Positions 15,981-24,428 of a stretch of DNA of 64,000 bases are shown piece by piece. A program made the translations under genes and the position numbers. Source of the stretch: Streptomyces sp. ISL-43 (GTDB lineage: Bacteria > Actinomycetota > Actinomycetes > Streptomycetales > Streptomycetaceae); the NCBI RefSeq assembly GCF_018614195.1, contig NZ_JAGGOT010000004.1, positions 1 through 64,000 of the forward strand. The letters are read 5' to 3'. Position 1 is the stretch's first letter. The number at the start of each line of letters is the position of its first letter. The notes beneath the pieces were generated by a model. It saw only the letters and a list, made by a program, of their open reading frames with translations, did no database searches and was not told where the DNA came from.

Positions 15981-16592
15981 ATGAGCGGAAGCGGGATGCG
16001 CGCGGGCGCGTGGAGCCGGACCGAACGGGCCAAGGCGGCGGCGAAGCTGATGCTGGGCTGGGTGGCCCTGCTGTGGCTGATCGAGGCCGTCGACCACGCG
16101 GGCGGCCACGCGCTCGACGCCTACGGGATCACCGCGCGGGACGCCGACGGCCTGAGCGCGATACCCGTGGCCCCGTTCCTGCACTTCGGCTTCGACCACG
16201 TGGCGTCCAACACCGTCCCGCTGCTGGTGCTCGGCTTCGTCACCGCACTCAGCGGGATACGCCGCTTCCTGGCCGTCGCCGCCGCCATCATCGTCGCCGA
16301 CGGGCTCGCGGTCTGGCTGATATCCCCGTCCCACAGCATCACGGCGGGCGCCTCGGGCCTGATCTTCGGCCTCTTCGGCTACCTGCTGGTCCGCGGCTTC
16401 GTGGAGCGCAGCCCGCTGGGCGTCACGGTCGCCGTCGTCATCGCGGCCGTCTGGGGCACGACCTTCCTGGCCGGGGCCCTCCCGACGGACTCCGTGGTCA
16501 GCTGGCAGGCCCACCTCTTCGGCCTGCTGGCGGGCGCGGGCGTGGCCCTCCTGGCCAGGCCGCGCCCCGAAGTCGCGGCGATCCAGGCCTGA
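15981..16592 (+). CDS. Rhomboid-family intramembrane serine protease
   Basis: 203 residues and about six membrane helices. The catalytic Ser lies in GASGLIFG (Ser126) and the catalytic His in WQAHLFG (His178). HFGFDHVASN (about 68-77) is the conserved His/Asn region of helix 2. Such proteases cut single-pass membrane proteins; the substrate is unknown. Divergent from the UbiX-like gene and convergent with mqnP. Confidence 0.9.
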   Translation: MSGSGMRAGAWSRTERAKAAAKLMLGWVALLWLIEAVDHAGGHALDAYGITARDADGLSAIPVAPFLHFGFDHVASNTVPLLVLGFVTALSGIRRFLAVAAAIIVADGLAVWLISPSHSITAGASGLIFGLFGYLLVRGFVERSPLGVTVAVVIAAVWGTTFLAGALPTDSVVSWQAHLFGLLAGAGVALLARPRPEVAAIQA

Positions 16593-16643
16593 CCTACGTG
16601 CAGGGCGCGAACCGCCCGGTCGGGCAGGGCACACACGATCGGG

Positions 16644-17567
16644 TTACAGGGACAGGCCCCGGACCACCAGGTCGAGCAGGGCGCAGACGAAGAGGGCCAT
16701 GCCGATGAAGCCGTTCACCGTGAAGAAGGCGCGGTTCAGACGGGACAGGTCGTGCGGCTTGACGATGGTGTGCTCGTAGAGGAAGGCCGCCACGACGATC
16801 AGCAGTCCGAACCAGAACAGCGGGCCGGCGTCCGTCGCGACGGCGTACCAGGCCAGCAGGGCCGTGGTCACGGCGTGCGCGCCGCGGGCGCCCCACAGGG
16901 CGGCCGGGATGCCGAAGCGGGCCGGGACGGACTTGACGCCCTCCGCGCGGTCGGCGGCCACGTCCTGGCAGGCGAAGATCAAGTCGAAGCCGCCGATCCA
17001 CACGCCCACCGCGAGCCCGAGGATCACCGCGTCCCACGACCACTCGCCGGTGATCGCGAGCCAGGCCCCGATCGGCCCCATGGCCTGGGCGACGCCGAGG
17101 ATGGCGTGCGGGAAGTTCGTGAACCGCTTCCCGTACGGGTACAGCACCATCGGTACGACCGCGATCGGCGCCAGCATCAGGCAGAGCGGGTTCAGCAGCG
17201 CCGCCGCCCCGAGGAAGACGACCAGCGCGATCCCGGCCCCGGTCCACGCGGACCGCACGGACACCGCCCCGGTGACCAGCTCCCGCCCGGCGGTGCGCGG
17301 ATTGCGGGCGTCGATCTCCCGGTCGATGATCCGGTTGGCGGCCATCGCGAAGGTCCGCAGCCCCACCATGCAGACGGTGACGAGCAGCAGCTCGGCCCAG
17401 AGCATGGCCCCGTCGAGCGTGAACATGGCGGTGAGCGCGGCGATGTAGGCGAAGGGCAGCGCGAAGACCGAGTGCTCGATCATCACGAGCCGCAGGAAGG
17501 CCTTGACCTTGCCGCTGGCCTGCGGCGCGGGACCGGAACCGAGGACGTCCTCAGCGGCGGATGTCAT
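16644..17567 (-). CDS. mqnP: UbiA-family prenyltransferase of menaquinone synthesis (MqnP)
   Basis: 307 residues, eight or nine membrane helices. The two Asp-rich motifs that hold the Mg-prenyl diphosphate are visible: NRIIDREIDARNPRT (about 78-92) and DLIFACQDVAADRAEG (about 204-219). It transfers the polyprenyl chain onto the futalosine-derived aromatic precursor in the membrane. The ATG at 17567 overlaps the stop of the upstream small gene (ATGA), so the cluster UbiD, two paralogues and MqnP is translationally coupled throughout. Confidence 0.92.
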   Translation of the reverse strand: MTSAAEDVLGSGPAPQASGKVKAFLRLVMIEHSVFALPFAYIAALTAMFTLDGAMLWAELLLVTVCMVGLRTFAMAANRIIDREIDARNPRTAGRELVTGAVSVRSAWTGAGIALVVFLGAAALLNPLCLMLAPIAVVPMVLYPYGKRFTNFPHAILGVAQAMGPIGAWLAITGEWSWDAVILGLAVGVWIGGFDLIFACQDVAADRAEGVKSVPARFGIPAALWGARGAHAVTTALLAWYAVATDAGPLFWFGLLIVVAAFLYEHTIVKPHDLSRLNRAFFTVNGFIGMALFVCALLDLVVRGLSL

Positions 17568-17986
17568 ACGAGGTCCCTCCGGAACTCTTCGAGTTCGGCA
17601 CGCGGCCCGTCGAGCGGGACCGGCCCTATCTCCATGTCGAGGTGATTGGTCACGTCGTGACCGACCGGGGTGAGCCGGGCCACGAACGCGATGTCGTCAT
17701 CGCCCGCGGGTATCGCGGACAACCGCAGCGGGTTCCCCCGGCCCTCGCTGACCTCCGCCCAGAAGGACAGCGGCATCGCGGCGCCCGTACGGGCGAGCAG
17801 GCGGTCCGCGAACGCGGCGACCTCCTCGGTGTCGACTCCGCGGGCCGCGAAGTCCGCGGTGAACGCGCCGCCCCAGTCCGCGGTCACCCGCCAGGAACCG
17901 GTCGGTTCCTCGGGGCCGGCCGGTTCCTCGGGGCTGGTCAGCGCGACCCAGCACTCGTCGTCACCGATGCGGAGTCTCGGGGTCAC
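17564..17986 (-). CDS. Unknown protein, second of two coupled paralogues in the menaquinone operon
   Basis: 140 residues from GTG at 17986. It begins with LRIGDDECWVALTS, and its C-terminus NHLDMEIGPVPLDGPRAELEEFRRDL matches the C-terminus of the preceding gene (LDIGPLPLAALLADLEDFRRSL). A central segment SFWAEVSEGRGNPLRLSAIPAG has no counterpart I recognise. No signal peptide or membrane segment. GTGA overlap upstream and ATGA overlap with mqnP. I do not recognise a function; the name of the domain family is uncertain. Confidence 0.8.
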   Translation of the reverse strand: MTPRLRIGDDECWVALTSPEEPAGPEEPTGSWRVTADWGGAFTADFAARGVDTEEVAAFADRLLARTGAAMPLSFWAEVSEGRGNPLRLSAIPAGDDDIAFVARLTPVGHDVTNHLDMEIGPVPLDGPRAELEEFRRDLV

Positions 17987-18453
17987 GCCAGGCTCCGGCG
18001 GAAGTCTTCGAGGTCGGCAAGGAGCGCGGCGAGGGGCAGGGGGCCGATATCCAGGGAGACCGTGGGCGCCCCCTCGGGCTCGGGCGGGGTGACGTACGCC
18101 GTGAAGGCGTAGGCCTCGTCGGCCGCCGGGCGGGCGTCGAGGCGCAGGACTGCCCCGGCCTCGACGGTGAACGGCTCGCCGGTGCCCAGGGCGCACTGCA
18201 GCCGCTCCGCGAAGTCGTCGGCCTCGGCGTCGCGCAGGCCGGGCAGCTCGAAGCCGCCGTCACACTCGAAGGTGTCGTCCACCACCAGGGCCCACAGGTT
18301 GCCCGGGCCCGCGAACTCCTCGGCCGAGAAGCCCGCCTGCTCGGCGGCTGCTCGGACGCCCGGGTCCGCCGGGTCGAGCTCCGGGCGTACGAGGAGCACG
18401 AACGTCGTGTCGCCTCCGATGAACAGTGCCGGGCCGTTCATTGCCGTACTCAC
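17983..18453 (-). CDS. Unknown protein, first of two coupled paralogues in the menaquinone operon
   Basis: 156 residues from GTG at 18453, whose codon overlaps the UbiD stop (GTGA); GGAG lies about eight bases upstream within the UbiD gene. It starts with MNGPALFIGGDTTFVLLVRPELD after four residues and ends with the same motif as the downstream paralogue, DIGPLPLAALLADLEDFRRSL. Acidic and soluble. The pair looks like an old tandem duplication. Function unknown; the tight coupling between UbiD and MqnP is the only clue. Confidence 0.8.
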   Translation of the reverse strand: MSTAMNGPALFIGGDTTFVLLVRPELDPADPGVRAAAEQAGFSAEEFAGPGNLWALVVDDTFECDGGFELPGLRDAEADDFAERLQCALGTGEPFTVEAGAVLRLDARPAADEAYAFTAYVTPPEPEGAPTVSLDIGPLPLAALLADLEDFRRSLA

Positions 18454-19907
18454 AGTCCGTACTCCTTCCAGCGCCGGTCCACCAGCGCCGCCGTGGCGGG
18501 GTCGGACTCGACCATGTCGGGCCAGCCGCCGTCGCGGGTGTAGCCCTCCTCGGGCAGCTTCTTCGTGGCGTCGATGCCCGCCTTGCCGCCCCAGAACTGC
18601 TGGTACGAGGCGTGGTCCAGGTGGTCCACCGGGCCCTCGACCACCGTCAGGTCGCGGGAGTAGTCGGTGTTGCCGAGCGCCCTCCACGACACCTCGTGGA
18701 GGTCGTGGACGTCGCAGTCCTTGTCGACCACGATGATCAGCTTGGTCAGCGACATCATGTGCGCGCCCCAGATGGCGTGCATGACCTTCTGCGCGTGCTT
18801 CGGGTACTTCTTGTCGATCGAGACGATCGCGCAGTTGTGGAAGCCGCCCGACTCGGGGAGGTGGTAGTCCACGATGTCCGGCACGATGATCTTGAGGAGC
18901 GGCAGGAAGAAGCGTTCCGTCGCACGCCCCAGCGGGCCGTCCTCGGTCGGCGGCCGGCCGACCACGATCGACTGGATCAGCGGACGCTTGCGCATCGTCA
19001 CACAGTCGATCTTCAGCGCGGGGAAGGGCTCCTGCGGGGTGTAGAAGCCGGTGTGGTCGCCGAACGGCCCCTCCGGCAGCGTCTCCCCCGGCTCCAGCCA
19101 GCCCTCGATGACGACCTCGGCGTTGGCCGGGACCTGGAGCGGGACCGTCTTGCAGTCCACCATCTCGATCCGCTTGCCCGCCACGAACCCGGCGAAGAGG
19201 TACTCGTCGATGTCGCCCGGCAGCGGCGCCGTCGACGCGTACGTCACGGCCGGCGGGCAGCCGAAGGCGATCGCGACCGGCAGCCGCTCGCCCCGCGCGG
19301 CGGCGACGGCGTAGTGGTTGCGGCTGTCCTTGTGGATCTGCCAGTGCATGCCGATGGTGCGCTTGTCGTGGCGCTGCAGGCGGTACAGGCCGAGGTTGCG
19401 CACGCCCGTCTCCGGGTGCTTGGTGTGCGTCAGGCCGAGGTTGAAGAAGGACCCGCCGTCCTTGGGCCAGGTGAAGAGCGCCGGCAGCTGGTCCAGGTCC
19501 ACGTCGTCGCCGGTGAGGACGACCTCCTGGACGGGCGCGGAGTCGCCCTTCACCTTCTTCGGCGGCACGTGCACCATCGAGCCGAGCTTGCCGAAGGCCT
19601 CGCGGACGCCGATGAAGCCCTGCGGCAGCTCCGGCTTCAGCAGGCCGCCGATCTTCTCGCTGATCTCGGCGTACGACTTGAGCCCGAGGGCCTTCAGCAG
19701 CCGCCGGTCGGTCCCGAAGACGTTCATGGCCAGCGGCATCGCCGAGCCCTTGACGTTCTCGAAGAGCAGCGCGGGTCCGCCCGCCTTGTTCACTCTGTCG
19801 ACAATCTCCCCGACCTCTAGGTACGGGTCCACTTCGGCCTTGATGCGCTTGAGGTCGCCCTCCCGCTCCAGGGCCCGGAGCAGCGAGCGGAGATCGTCGT
19901 AAGCCAT
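18450..19907 (-). CDS. UbiD-like prenyl-FMN-dependent decarboxylase (menaquinone branch)
   Basis: 485 residues, the usual UbiD length. Family motifs: LRSLLRALEREGDLKRI at the N-terminus, FNLGLTHTKHPETGVRNLGLYRLQ near 165-188, EGWLEPGETLPEGPFGDHTGFYTP near 275-298 (prenyl-FMN/active-site loop), and HAIWGAHMMSLTKLIIVVD near 400. It needs the prenyl-FMN made by the UbiX-like enzyme at 15203. In the futalosine pathway it is believed to decarboxylate the prenylated naphthoate intermediate. First gene of the run UbiD, paralogue 1, paralogue 2, mqnP. Confidence 0.92.
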   Translation of the reverse strand: MAYDDLRSLLRALEREGDLKRIKAEVDPYLEVGEIVDRVNKAGGPALLFENVKGSAMPLAMNVFGTDRRLLKALGLKSYAEISEKIGGLLKPELPQGFIGVREAFGKLGSMVHVPPKKVKGDSAPVQEVVLTGDDVDLDQLPALFTWPKDGGSFFNLGLTHTKHPETGVRNLGLYRLQRHDKRTIGMHWQIHKDSRNHYAVAAARGERLPVAIAFGCPPAVTYASTAPLPGDIDEYLFAGFVAGKRIEMVDCKTVPLQVPANAEVVIEGWLEPGETLPEGPFGDHTGFYTPQEPFPALKIDCVTMRKRPLIQSIVVGRPPTEDGPLGRATERFFLPLLKIIVPDIVDYHLPESGGFHNCAIVSIDKKYPKHAQKVMHAIWGAHMMSLTKLIIVVDKDCDVHDLHEVSWRALGNTDYSRDLTVVEGPVDHLDHASYQQFWGGKAGIDATKKLPEEGYTRDGGWPDMVESDPATAALVDRRWKEYGL

Positions 19908-20024
19908 GCGGGCAATTGTGGCATCCCCGCTCCGAGCCCGAACCGCGGCGGGCCCTCTACCCTGGAAGAGTCCGCCGCGGCCCTTCCCGGTCCGCACCGT
20001 TCTTCTGGGGGTCGGTCCCACACC

Positions 20025-20360
20025 GTGCTGCGCTATCTGCCGTTCCTGCTGATCATCGCGCTGACCATCTACGCCTTCATCGACTGCCTGAACACGCCCG
20101 AGGAGGAGGTCAAGCACCTCCCCAAGGTCGTCTGGGTGCTGATCATCCTGCTCTTCTCGATCGTCGGTCCGGTGGTGTGGCTGTTCGCCGGCAAGAAGCG
20201 GGTGCCCGGTGCCGTCGGCGGCGGCCGGTCGCGGGCGGGCCGCGGCCAGTGGGTGGCGCCGGACGACAACCCGGAGTTCCTGAAGTCCCTGCGCGACGAG
20301 CGGGACGGCCGGGACGGCCAGGACGGCCAGGATTCCGGCAAGGACAAGGACAAGGACTGA
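20025..20360 (+). CDS. PLDc_N-domain small membrane protein
   Basis: 111 residues. Two hydrophobic helices (YLPFLLIIALTIYAFIDCL and VVWVLIILLFSIVGPVVWLFAGKKR) form the cardiolipin-synthase N-terminal type domain without a phospholipase domain. The tail is hydrophilic with a short repeat of the type DGRDGQDGQD and a final KDKDKD. The GTG at 20025 is divergent from the UbiD gene. Function unknown. Confidence 0.85.
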   Translation: MLRYLPFLLIIALTIYAFIDCLNTPEEEVKHLPKVVWVLIILLFSIVGPVVWLFAGKKRVPGAVGGGRSRAGRGQWVAPDDNPEFLKSLRDERDGRDGQDGQDSGKDKDKD

Positions 20361-20442
20361 GCCCTACGGGGTTACGGCGCCCCGGCGACGGCCGGCGGCG
20401 CGACCCCCGCCGGCTCCTCCAGGGTCATCGGACGCGGAGGGG

Positions 20443-20814
20443 TCAGACCGCCCACGGCAGCGGCCGGGTGCCCTCTGTGCCGGGAACGGAGACGAGGCCG
20501 TCCGCGCGCATGGCGACGTAGACCTCGGTGTCCTCCAGGGCGTGGACGTGGCGCGGGACGTCCGGGGGCAGGACCACGACCTGGCCGGCGGCGACCTTCT
20601 CGGTGCGGCCGTCGCAGGTGACGTCCAGGGCGCCGACGGTGACCGTCCACACCTGTTCGCGGCTGACGGAGTGTTCGGGGCCGGTGATCCCGGCGGCGAT
20701 GGCGGCGTGCCAGGTGCTCAGTTCCGCGCTGCCCCGGCTGGGGGAGGCGAGGCCGGTCATGGTCGCGTTCGGGGTGGTGATGACGTGCTCGGGGGACGTG
20801 GTGATGACGCGCAA
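20443..20814 (-). CDS. Cupin-domain protein, controlled by the divergent MarR regulator
   Basis: 123 residues starting at a TTG (20814) with AAGGA six bases upstream. The beta-barrel pattern is clear: STWHAAIAAGITGPEHSVSREQVWTVTVG then GQVVVLPPDVPRHVHALEDTEVYVAMRAD, giving the two cupin motifs with His/Glu ligands. A small sensor or enzyme of unknown substrate. Divergent from the MarR gene with shared operator sites between them, so it is probably the main target of that regulator. Confidence 0.85.
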   Translation of the reverse strand: MRVITTSPEHVITTPNATMTGLASPSRGSAELSTWHAAIAAGITGPEHSVSREQVWTVTVGALDVTCDGRTEKVAAGQVVVLPPDVPRHVHALEDTEVYVAMRADGLVSVPGTEGTRPLPWAV

Positions 20815-20844
20815 GGTGGGTCCTTCTTCCGTCGTACCGACAAG

Positions 20845-20876
20845 CGAGTAAAGAAGCTTTACTCGTGCGAGTAAAG
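20845..20876. promoter_or_regulatory. MarR operator: palindrome plus a third half-site
   Basis: CGAGTAAAG (20845-20853) and CTTTACTCG (20857-20865) form a perfect inverted repeat with a 3-bp centre, and a third CGAGTAAAG lies at 20868-20876. The site sits in the 94-bp divergent region between the cupin (start 20814) and MarR (start 20909) genes, as expected for an autoregulating MarR protein. Confidence 0.8.
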
Positions 20877-20908
20877 CAGATTGACTCACCCGTGTCACCA
20901 TTGTTTCC

Positions 20909-21382
20909 GTGACCCACCACCAAAGCGACGACGGCATCGAGCTCGGCTTCCTGCTCGGCCTCGGGTTCCAGCTGCTGCTGGGCGAGTTCACCCGCCGCCT
21001 CGAAGAGGCCGGTCACGCCGACGGCCTGCGCCCCCTGCACGGCATGGCCTTCCAGGCCCTGGGGGCCCGGGGCGCGACCGCGACCGAGCTCGCCGAGCGG
21101 CTCGGAGTGACCAAGCAGGCCGCCGGGCAGATCGTCGACGACCTGGAGCGGCGCGGGTACGTGCGGCGCGAGCCGCACCCCGAGGGCGGCCGCCGCAAGC
21201 TGGTCGTGCTGACCGAGGCGGCCCACGGTCACCTGCGCGCCGCCGGGCGGATCCTGCACGAGCTGGAGGCCGAACTCGGGCAGGACAGCGTCGACCTCGG
21301 CGCACTGCGCGCGGAACTCGGCCGCCTGGTCCGCGCGCTGAACGGCGACGGACCGCTCCCGGCGCTGCGCCCCGTCTGGTGA
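20909..21382 (+). CDS. MarR-family transcriptional regulator
   Basis: 157 residues. The winged helix is seen in GATATELAERLGVTKQAAGQIVDDLERRGYVRREPHPEGGRRKLVVLT (about 55-102), flanked by the dimerisation helices (FLLGLGFQLLLGEFTRRLEE and AAGRILHELEAELG). The GTG at 20909 is preceded by the operator at 20845-20876. It most likely represses itself and the divergent cupin gene in response to an unknown small ligand. Confidence 0.9.
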   Translation: MTHHQSDDGIELGFLLGLGFQLLLGEFTRRLEEAGHADGLRPLHGMAFQALGARGATATELAERLGVTKQAAGQIVDDLERRGYVRREPHPEGGRRKLVVLTEAAHGHLRAAGRILHELEAELGQDSVDLGALRAELGRLVRALNGDGPLPALRPVW

Positions 21383-21442
21383 GTCGGCCGGGGGCGGCCG
21401 TCCCCGCCGTCGTGGACATGGAGGACCCCGGAGAACGCCGAA

Positions 21443-21473
21443 GGGCCGGGCCGCCTTTCGGGCGGCCCGGCCC
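21443..21473. terminator. Bidirectional hairpin between marR-like and ccsB genes
   Basis: GGGCCGGGCCGCC and GGCGGCCCGGCCC form a 13-bp stem with a TTTCG-type loop between the convergent genes ending at 21382 and 21504. Confidence 0.8.
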
Positions 21474-21503
21474 CTGCGTGTAGCGCCGCGAGCGGCGCCC
21501 CGG

Positions 21504-22583
21504 TCAGACCCCCGCGTAGGAGTGCTTGCCGCTCAGCAGGATGTTCACGCCGTAGTAGTTCCAGATCCAGCAGGCGAACGCGAAGAGCGCGAGGTACGCG
21601 GCCTTGCGGCCCTTCCAGCCGGCGGTGGCGCGGGCGTGCAGGTAGCAGGCGTAGGCGACCCAGGTCACGAAGGACCAGACCTCCTTGGGGTCCCAGCCCC
21701 AGTAGCGGCCCCACGCGTCGCCGGCCCAGATCGCGCCCGCGATGATCGTGAAGGTCCACAGCGGGAAGACGGCCGCGTTGATGCGGTACGAGAACTTGTC
21801 GAGCGAGGCCGCCGACGGGAAGCGCTCCATGACGGAGGTGGAGAACTTGCCCGGCTTGCCGCCGCGCGCGAGCTTCGCCTCGTAGCCGTCGCGGAAGAGG
21901 TACAGGACCGCGCCGGCCGCGCCGATGTAGAAGACCGCGCCGCAGAAGATCGCGGTGGAGACGTGGATCCACAGCCAGTACGAGTGCAGGGCCGGGACCA
22001 GCTGGTCGCTGTCGGTGTAGAGCACCGTGGTGGCGATGCCCAGGTCCAGCAGGACCGTGGTGACCAGGAACAGGCCGAGCCAGCGGACGTTCTTCTTCAG
22101 CACGAGGAGCGCCAGGTACGCGCCGACGGCCACCGTGGAGAAGGTGATCGAGAACTCGTACATGTTGCCCCAGGGCGCCCGCTCCACCGACAGCGCGCGG
22201 GCGACGACTCCGCCCGCCGCGAGGAGGAAGCCGAGGGTGGTCAGCGAGACCGCGATCCGCCCGTACAGGTCGCCCTGGACGGTGCCGCCGGCCGCGCCGG
22301 GGCCGTCCGGGACGTCGCGGGTTCCGGCGGCGCTGCGCGTGACGACCTCGGGCTTGTCGAGGACGGCGGTGCCCCCCTTGCTCCGCACCTGGACGGCGGG
22401 GGCGTCGGCCTGCGCCTCGGACCGGGTGAGCGCGGCGGCCGTACGGGCCACCTTGCTGCGGCTGCCGAAGAGCCACTCGGTGATGTGGGCGAAGAAGGCG
22501 AGGGTGTAGACCGCCATGGACGCGTAGATCAGGTTGTTGCTGAGATGAGCCAGATTCTCGTTGGCTGCGGCCGCGAGCTGCAT
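21504..22583 (-). CDS. ccsB: Cytochrome c biogenesis protein CcsB/CcsA type (heme handling)
   Basis: 359 residues. The tryptophan-rich WWD motif is present (WGRYWGWDPKEVWSFVTWVAY, near 300), together with the flanking His helices (HSYWLWIHVSTAIF and YLHARATAGW). Eight or so membrane segments; an N-terminal helix is followed by a variable cytoplasmic stretch (about 45-95). With ResB it carries heme across the membrane and ligates it to apocytochrome c (system II). The ATG at 22583 overlaps the ResB stop by one base (TGATG). Confidence 0.93.
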   Translation of the reverse strand: MQLAAAANENLAHLSNNLIYASMAVYTLAFFAHITEWLFGSRSKVARTAAALTRSEAQADAPAVQVRSKGGTAVLDKPEVVTRSAAGTRDVPDGPGAAGGTVQGDLYGRIAVSLTTLGFLLAAGGVVARALSVERAPWGNMYEFSITFSTVAVGAYLALLVLKKNVRWLGLFLVTTVLLDLGIATTVLYTDSDQLVPALHSYWLWIHVSTAIFCGAVFYIGAAGAVLYLFRDGYEAKLARGGKPGKFSTSVMERFPSAASLDKFSYRINAAVFPLWTFTIIAGAIWAGDAWGRYWGWDPKEVWSFVTWVAYACYLHARATAGWKGRKAAYLALFAFACWIWNYYGVNILLSGKHSYAGV

Positions 22584-24415
22584 CAGGCGCGCTCCCCTTC
22601 GACTTCGGCACTTTTTTGGGCAGGTGGGGCTTCGGCAGGTTCTTCGACAGATGGGGCTTCGACAAGTGGGGCGGGGGCCGGCGCCGCCGTGGGCGCCTGC
22701 TGGTGGAGCGCGCCGGCCAGCGCCGACAGCTCCTCCGGGAGCTTGGCGGACTCGCTGCGGCCGAGACCCGCCATCTCGACGACGGTGACGCCGTCCTTGC
22801 CGGTGACCGCCCGGACCCAGATCCGGCGGCGCTGGATGAAGAGGGACCCCGCGAGGCCCGCGATGGCCGCGATCGCGCCCGCGAGCGCGAGGCCGCTGCC
22901 CGGCTGGTGGGTGACCGAGAAGGTCGCCCAGCGCTCGATGGACTCGAACTTCACGGTGCCCTGGCCGCCGGGCAGCTCCATGCTCTCCCCGGGCAGCATC
23001 CGCTTGGCGAGCGGCTTGCCGTCCTCGGTCTCGAACTGCTTCATCTTGGTGGTGTCCAGCTGGTACACGTTCTGCGGCAGGCCCGAGTCCACGCCGAGGC
23101 TGCCTTGCCACGCGTTGAGCGCGAGCGCCGGGAAGTCCAGCTCCGGGAACTGCGAGAACATCGTGCCCTGGCCGGCGCCCGCGAAGGTCGGCACGAACAT
23201 CGCGGAGAAGCCGAGCTGCGTCGGCTTCCCGTCCTTGTCCTTGTAGCCGTCGGTGACCTTGACCGCGCCGGTGGAGGTGAGGTTGCCGTCCTGCGGCAGC
23301 ATCGGCACGGCGTCCTTGTAGATCACCTTGCCGGTGGAGTCGGTCACCGAGATGACCGGCGCGTAGCCGTGGCCGAGCAGGTAGACCTTTGAGCCGTCCA
23401 CCTCCAGCGGCTTGTTGACCTGGATCTCGCGCTTCTGGGGCTCGCCGTCCGCGCCCTCGCTGAAGGTGACGTACGCCTTGAAGTCGCGCGGGGTGCCCTT
23501 CTGCGGGCCGGTGCGCTCGTACGTGGCGTCGAACTTGTCCAGCGTGAAGGAGAAGCGGGGCAGGTCGTCGGGGTCGAAGAGGCCGCCCGACTTGAAGTCG
23601 TCGTACTGGGTGAGCGTGTTGGAGAAGCCCTTGCCGCGCAGGACGAGCTTGCCGCCCTCGGACTTGAAGTACTGGCCCCAGGCGAAGGCGATCAGCATCA
23701 CGATCAGCGCGACGTGGAAGATCAGGTTCCCGGCCTCGCGCAGGTAGCCCTTCTCGGCGGAGACCGAGCCCTCGCCCGCCTCCGTACGGAAGCGGCGGCG
23801 GCCGAGCAGGGCGCGGCCGTACGAGAGCACCTCGTCCGGGGACTTGTCCGTACGCCACGTCGTGTACGCGGGCATCCGGTCCAGCCGCCTGGGCGCGCCC
23901 GGCGGGCGGCCCGTGAGCTGGCCGACGAACTGCCAGGTGCGGGGCAGGATGCAGCCGATCAGCGAGATGAAGAGCAGCAGGTAGATCGCGGAGAACCACA
24001 CCGAGCTGTAGACGTCGAAGAGCTGGAGCTTCTCGGCGACGGTCACCCAGGAGGCGTGCTCCTTCTTCCAGGCGGCGACCTTCATCAGGTCGACCTGGTT
24101 CTGCGGGATCAGCGAGCCCGGAATGGACGCCAGGGACAGCATGAAGAGCAGGATCAGCGCCACCCGCATGGAGGTGAGCTGCCGCCAGAACCAGCGGGCC
24201 CAGCCGAACACGCCGATGCCCACGGGGTCGCCGGGGGTGTCCTCCAGGGGGGCGGTGGACAGCTGCGCGCCGGCGGCCGCCTCGGCGGTGGCTTCGGCCG
24301 AAGCCTCGGCCTGGGCCTGGGCCTGGGCCTGGGCCTGGGCCTCTGCGTCGGTCCCGGCTTCGGTCCCGGCGGAATCGTTCGGCGCCTCGGAGGGCGCCTT
24401 GTCGGTCGTACTCAT
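22583..24415 (-). CDS. resB: Cytochrome c biogenesis protein ResB
   Basis: 610 residues. After an Ala/Gln-rich N-terminal stretch, the ResB domain begins with GWARWFWRQLTSMRVALILLFMLSLASIPGSLIPQ, then FSAIYLLLFISLIGCILPRTW; a large external domain lies between the third and fourth helices (about 245-510), and the last helix is LALAGAIAAIAGLAGSLFI. It is the partner of CcsB in system II maturation. Start at ATG 24415; an upstream in-frame ATG would run into ccdA. The N-terminus carries a run of six hexanucleotide units (24308-24343). Confidence 0.93.
   Translation of the reverse strand: MSTTDKAPSEAPNDSAGTEAGTDAEAQAQAQAQAQAEASAEATAEAAAGAQLSTAPLEDTPGDPVGIGVFGWARWFWRQLTSMRVALILLFMLSLASIPGSLIPQNQVDLMKVAAWKKEHASWVTVAEKLQLFDVYSSVWFSAIYLLLFISLIGCILPRTWQFVGQLTGRPPGAPRRLDRMPAYTTWRTDKSPDEVLSYGRALLGRRRFRTEAGEGSVSAEKGYLREAGNLIFHVALIVMLIAFAWGQYFKSEGGKLVLRGKGFSNTLTQYDDFKSGGLFDPDDLPRFSFTLDKFDATYERTGPQKGTPRDFKAYVTFSEGADGEPQKREIQVNKPLEVDGSKVYLLGHGYAPVISVTDSTGKVIYKDAVPMLPQDGNLTSTGAVKVTDGYKDKDGKPTQLGFSAMFVPTFAGAGQGTMFSQFPELDFPALALNAWQGSLGVDSGLPQNVYQLDTTKMKQFETEDGKPLAKRMLPGESMELPGGQGTVKFESIERWATFSVTHQPGSGLALAGAIAAIAGLAGSLFIQRRRIWVRAVTGKDGVTVVEMAGLGRSESAKLPEELSALAGALHQQAPTAAPAPAPLVEAPSVEEPAEAPPAQKSAEVEGERA
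24308..24343. repeat. Hexanucleotide repeat GGCCTG within resB
   Basis: Five perfect GGCCTG units (24308-24337) plus one GGCCTC encode alternating Ala-Gln in the cytoplasmic N-terminus of ResB. Because the unit is a multiple of three, changes in copy number lengthen or shorten the spacer without a frameshift. Confidence 0.9.
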
Positions 24416-24428
24416 ATCCGTGTAGTCC

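Noticed and set aside
21504..23999. Extension of ccsB to an 831-residue protein
   Set aside because: The added N-terminal part is an out-of-frame reading of resB; the ATG at 22583 gives the normal CcsB start and the TGATG junction.
24308..24343. GGCCTG repeats in resB as a phase-variation switch
   Set aside because: The unit is six bases, so copy-number change keeps the frame; only the length of an Ala-Gln spacer would vary.
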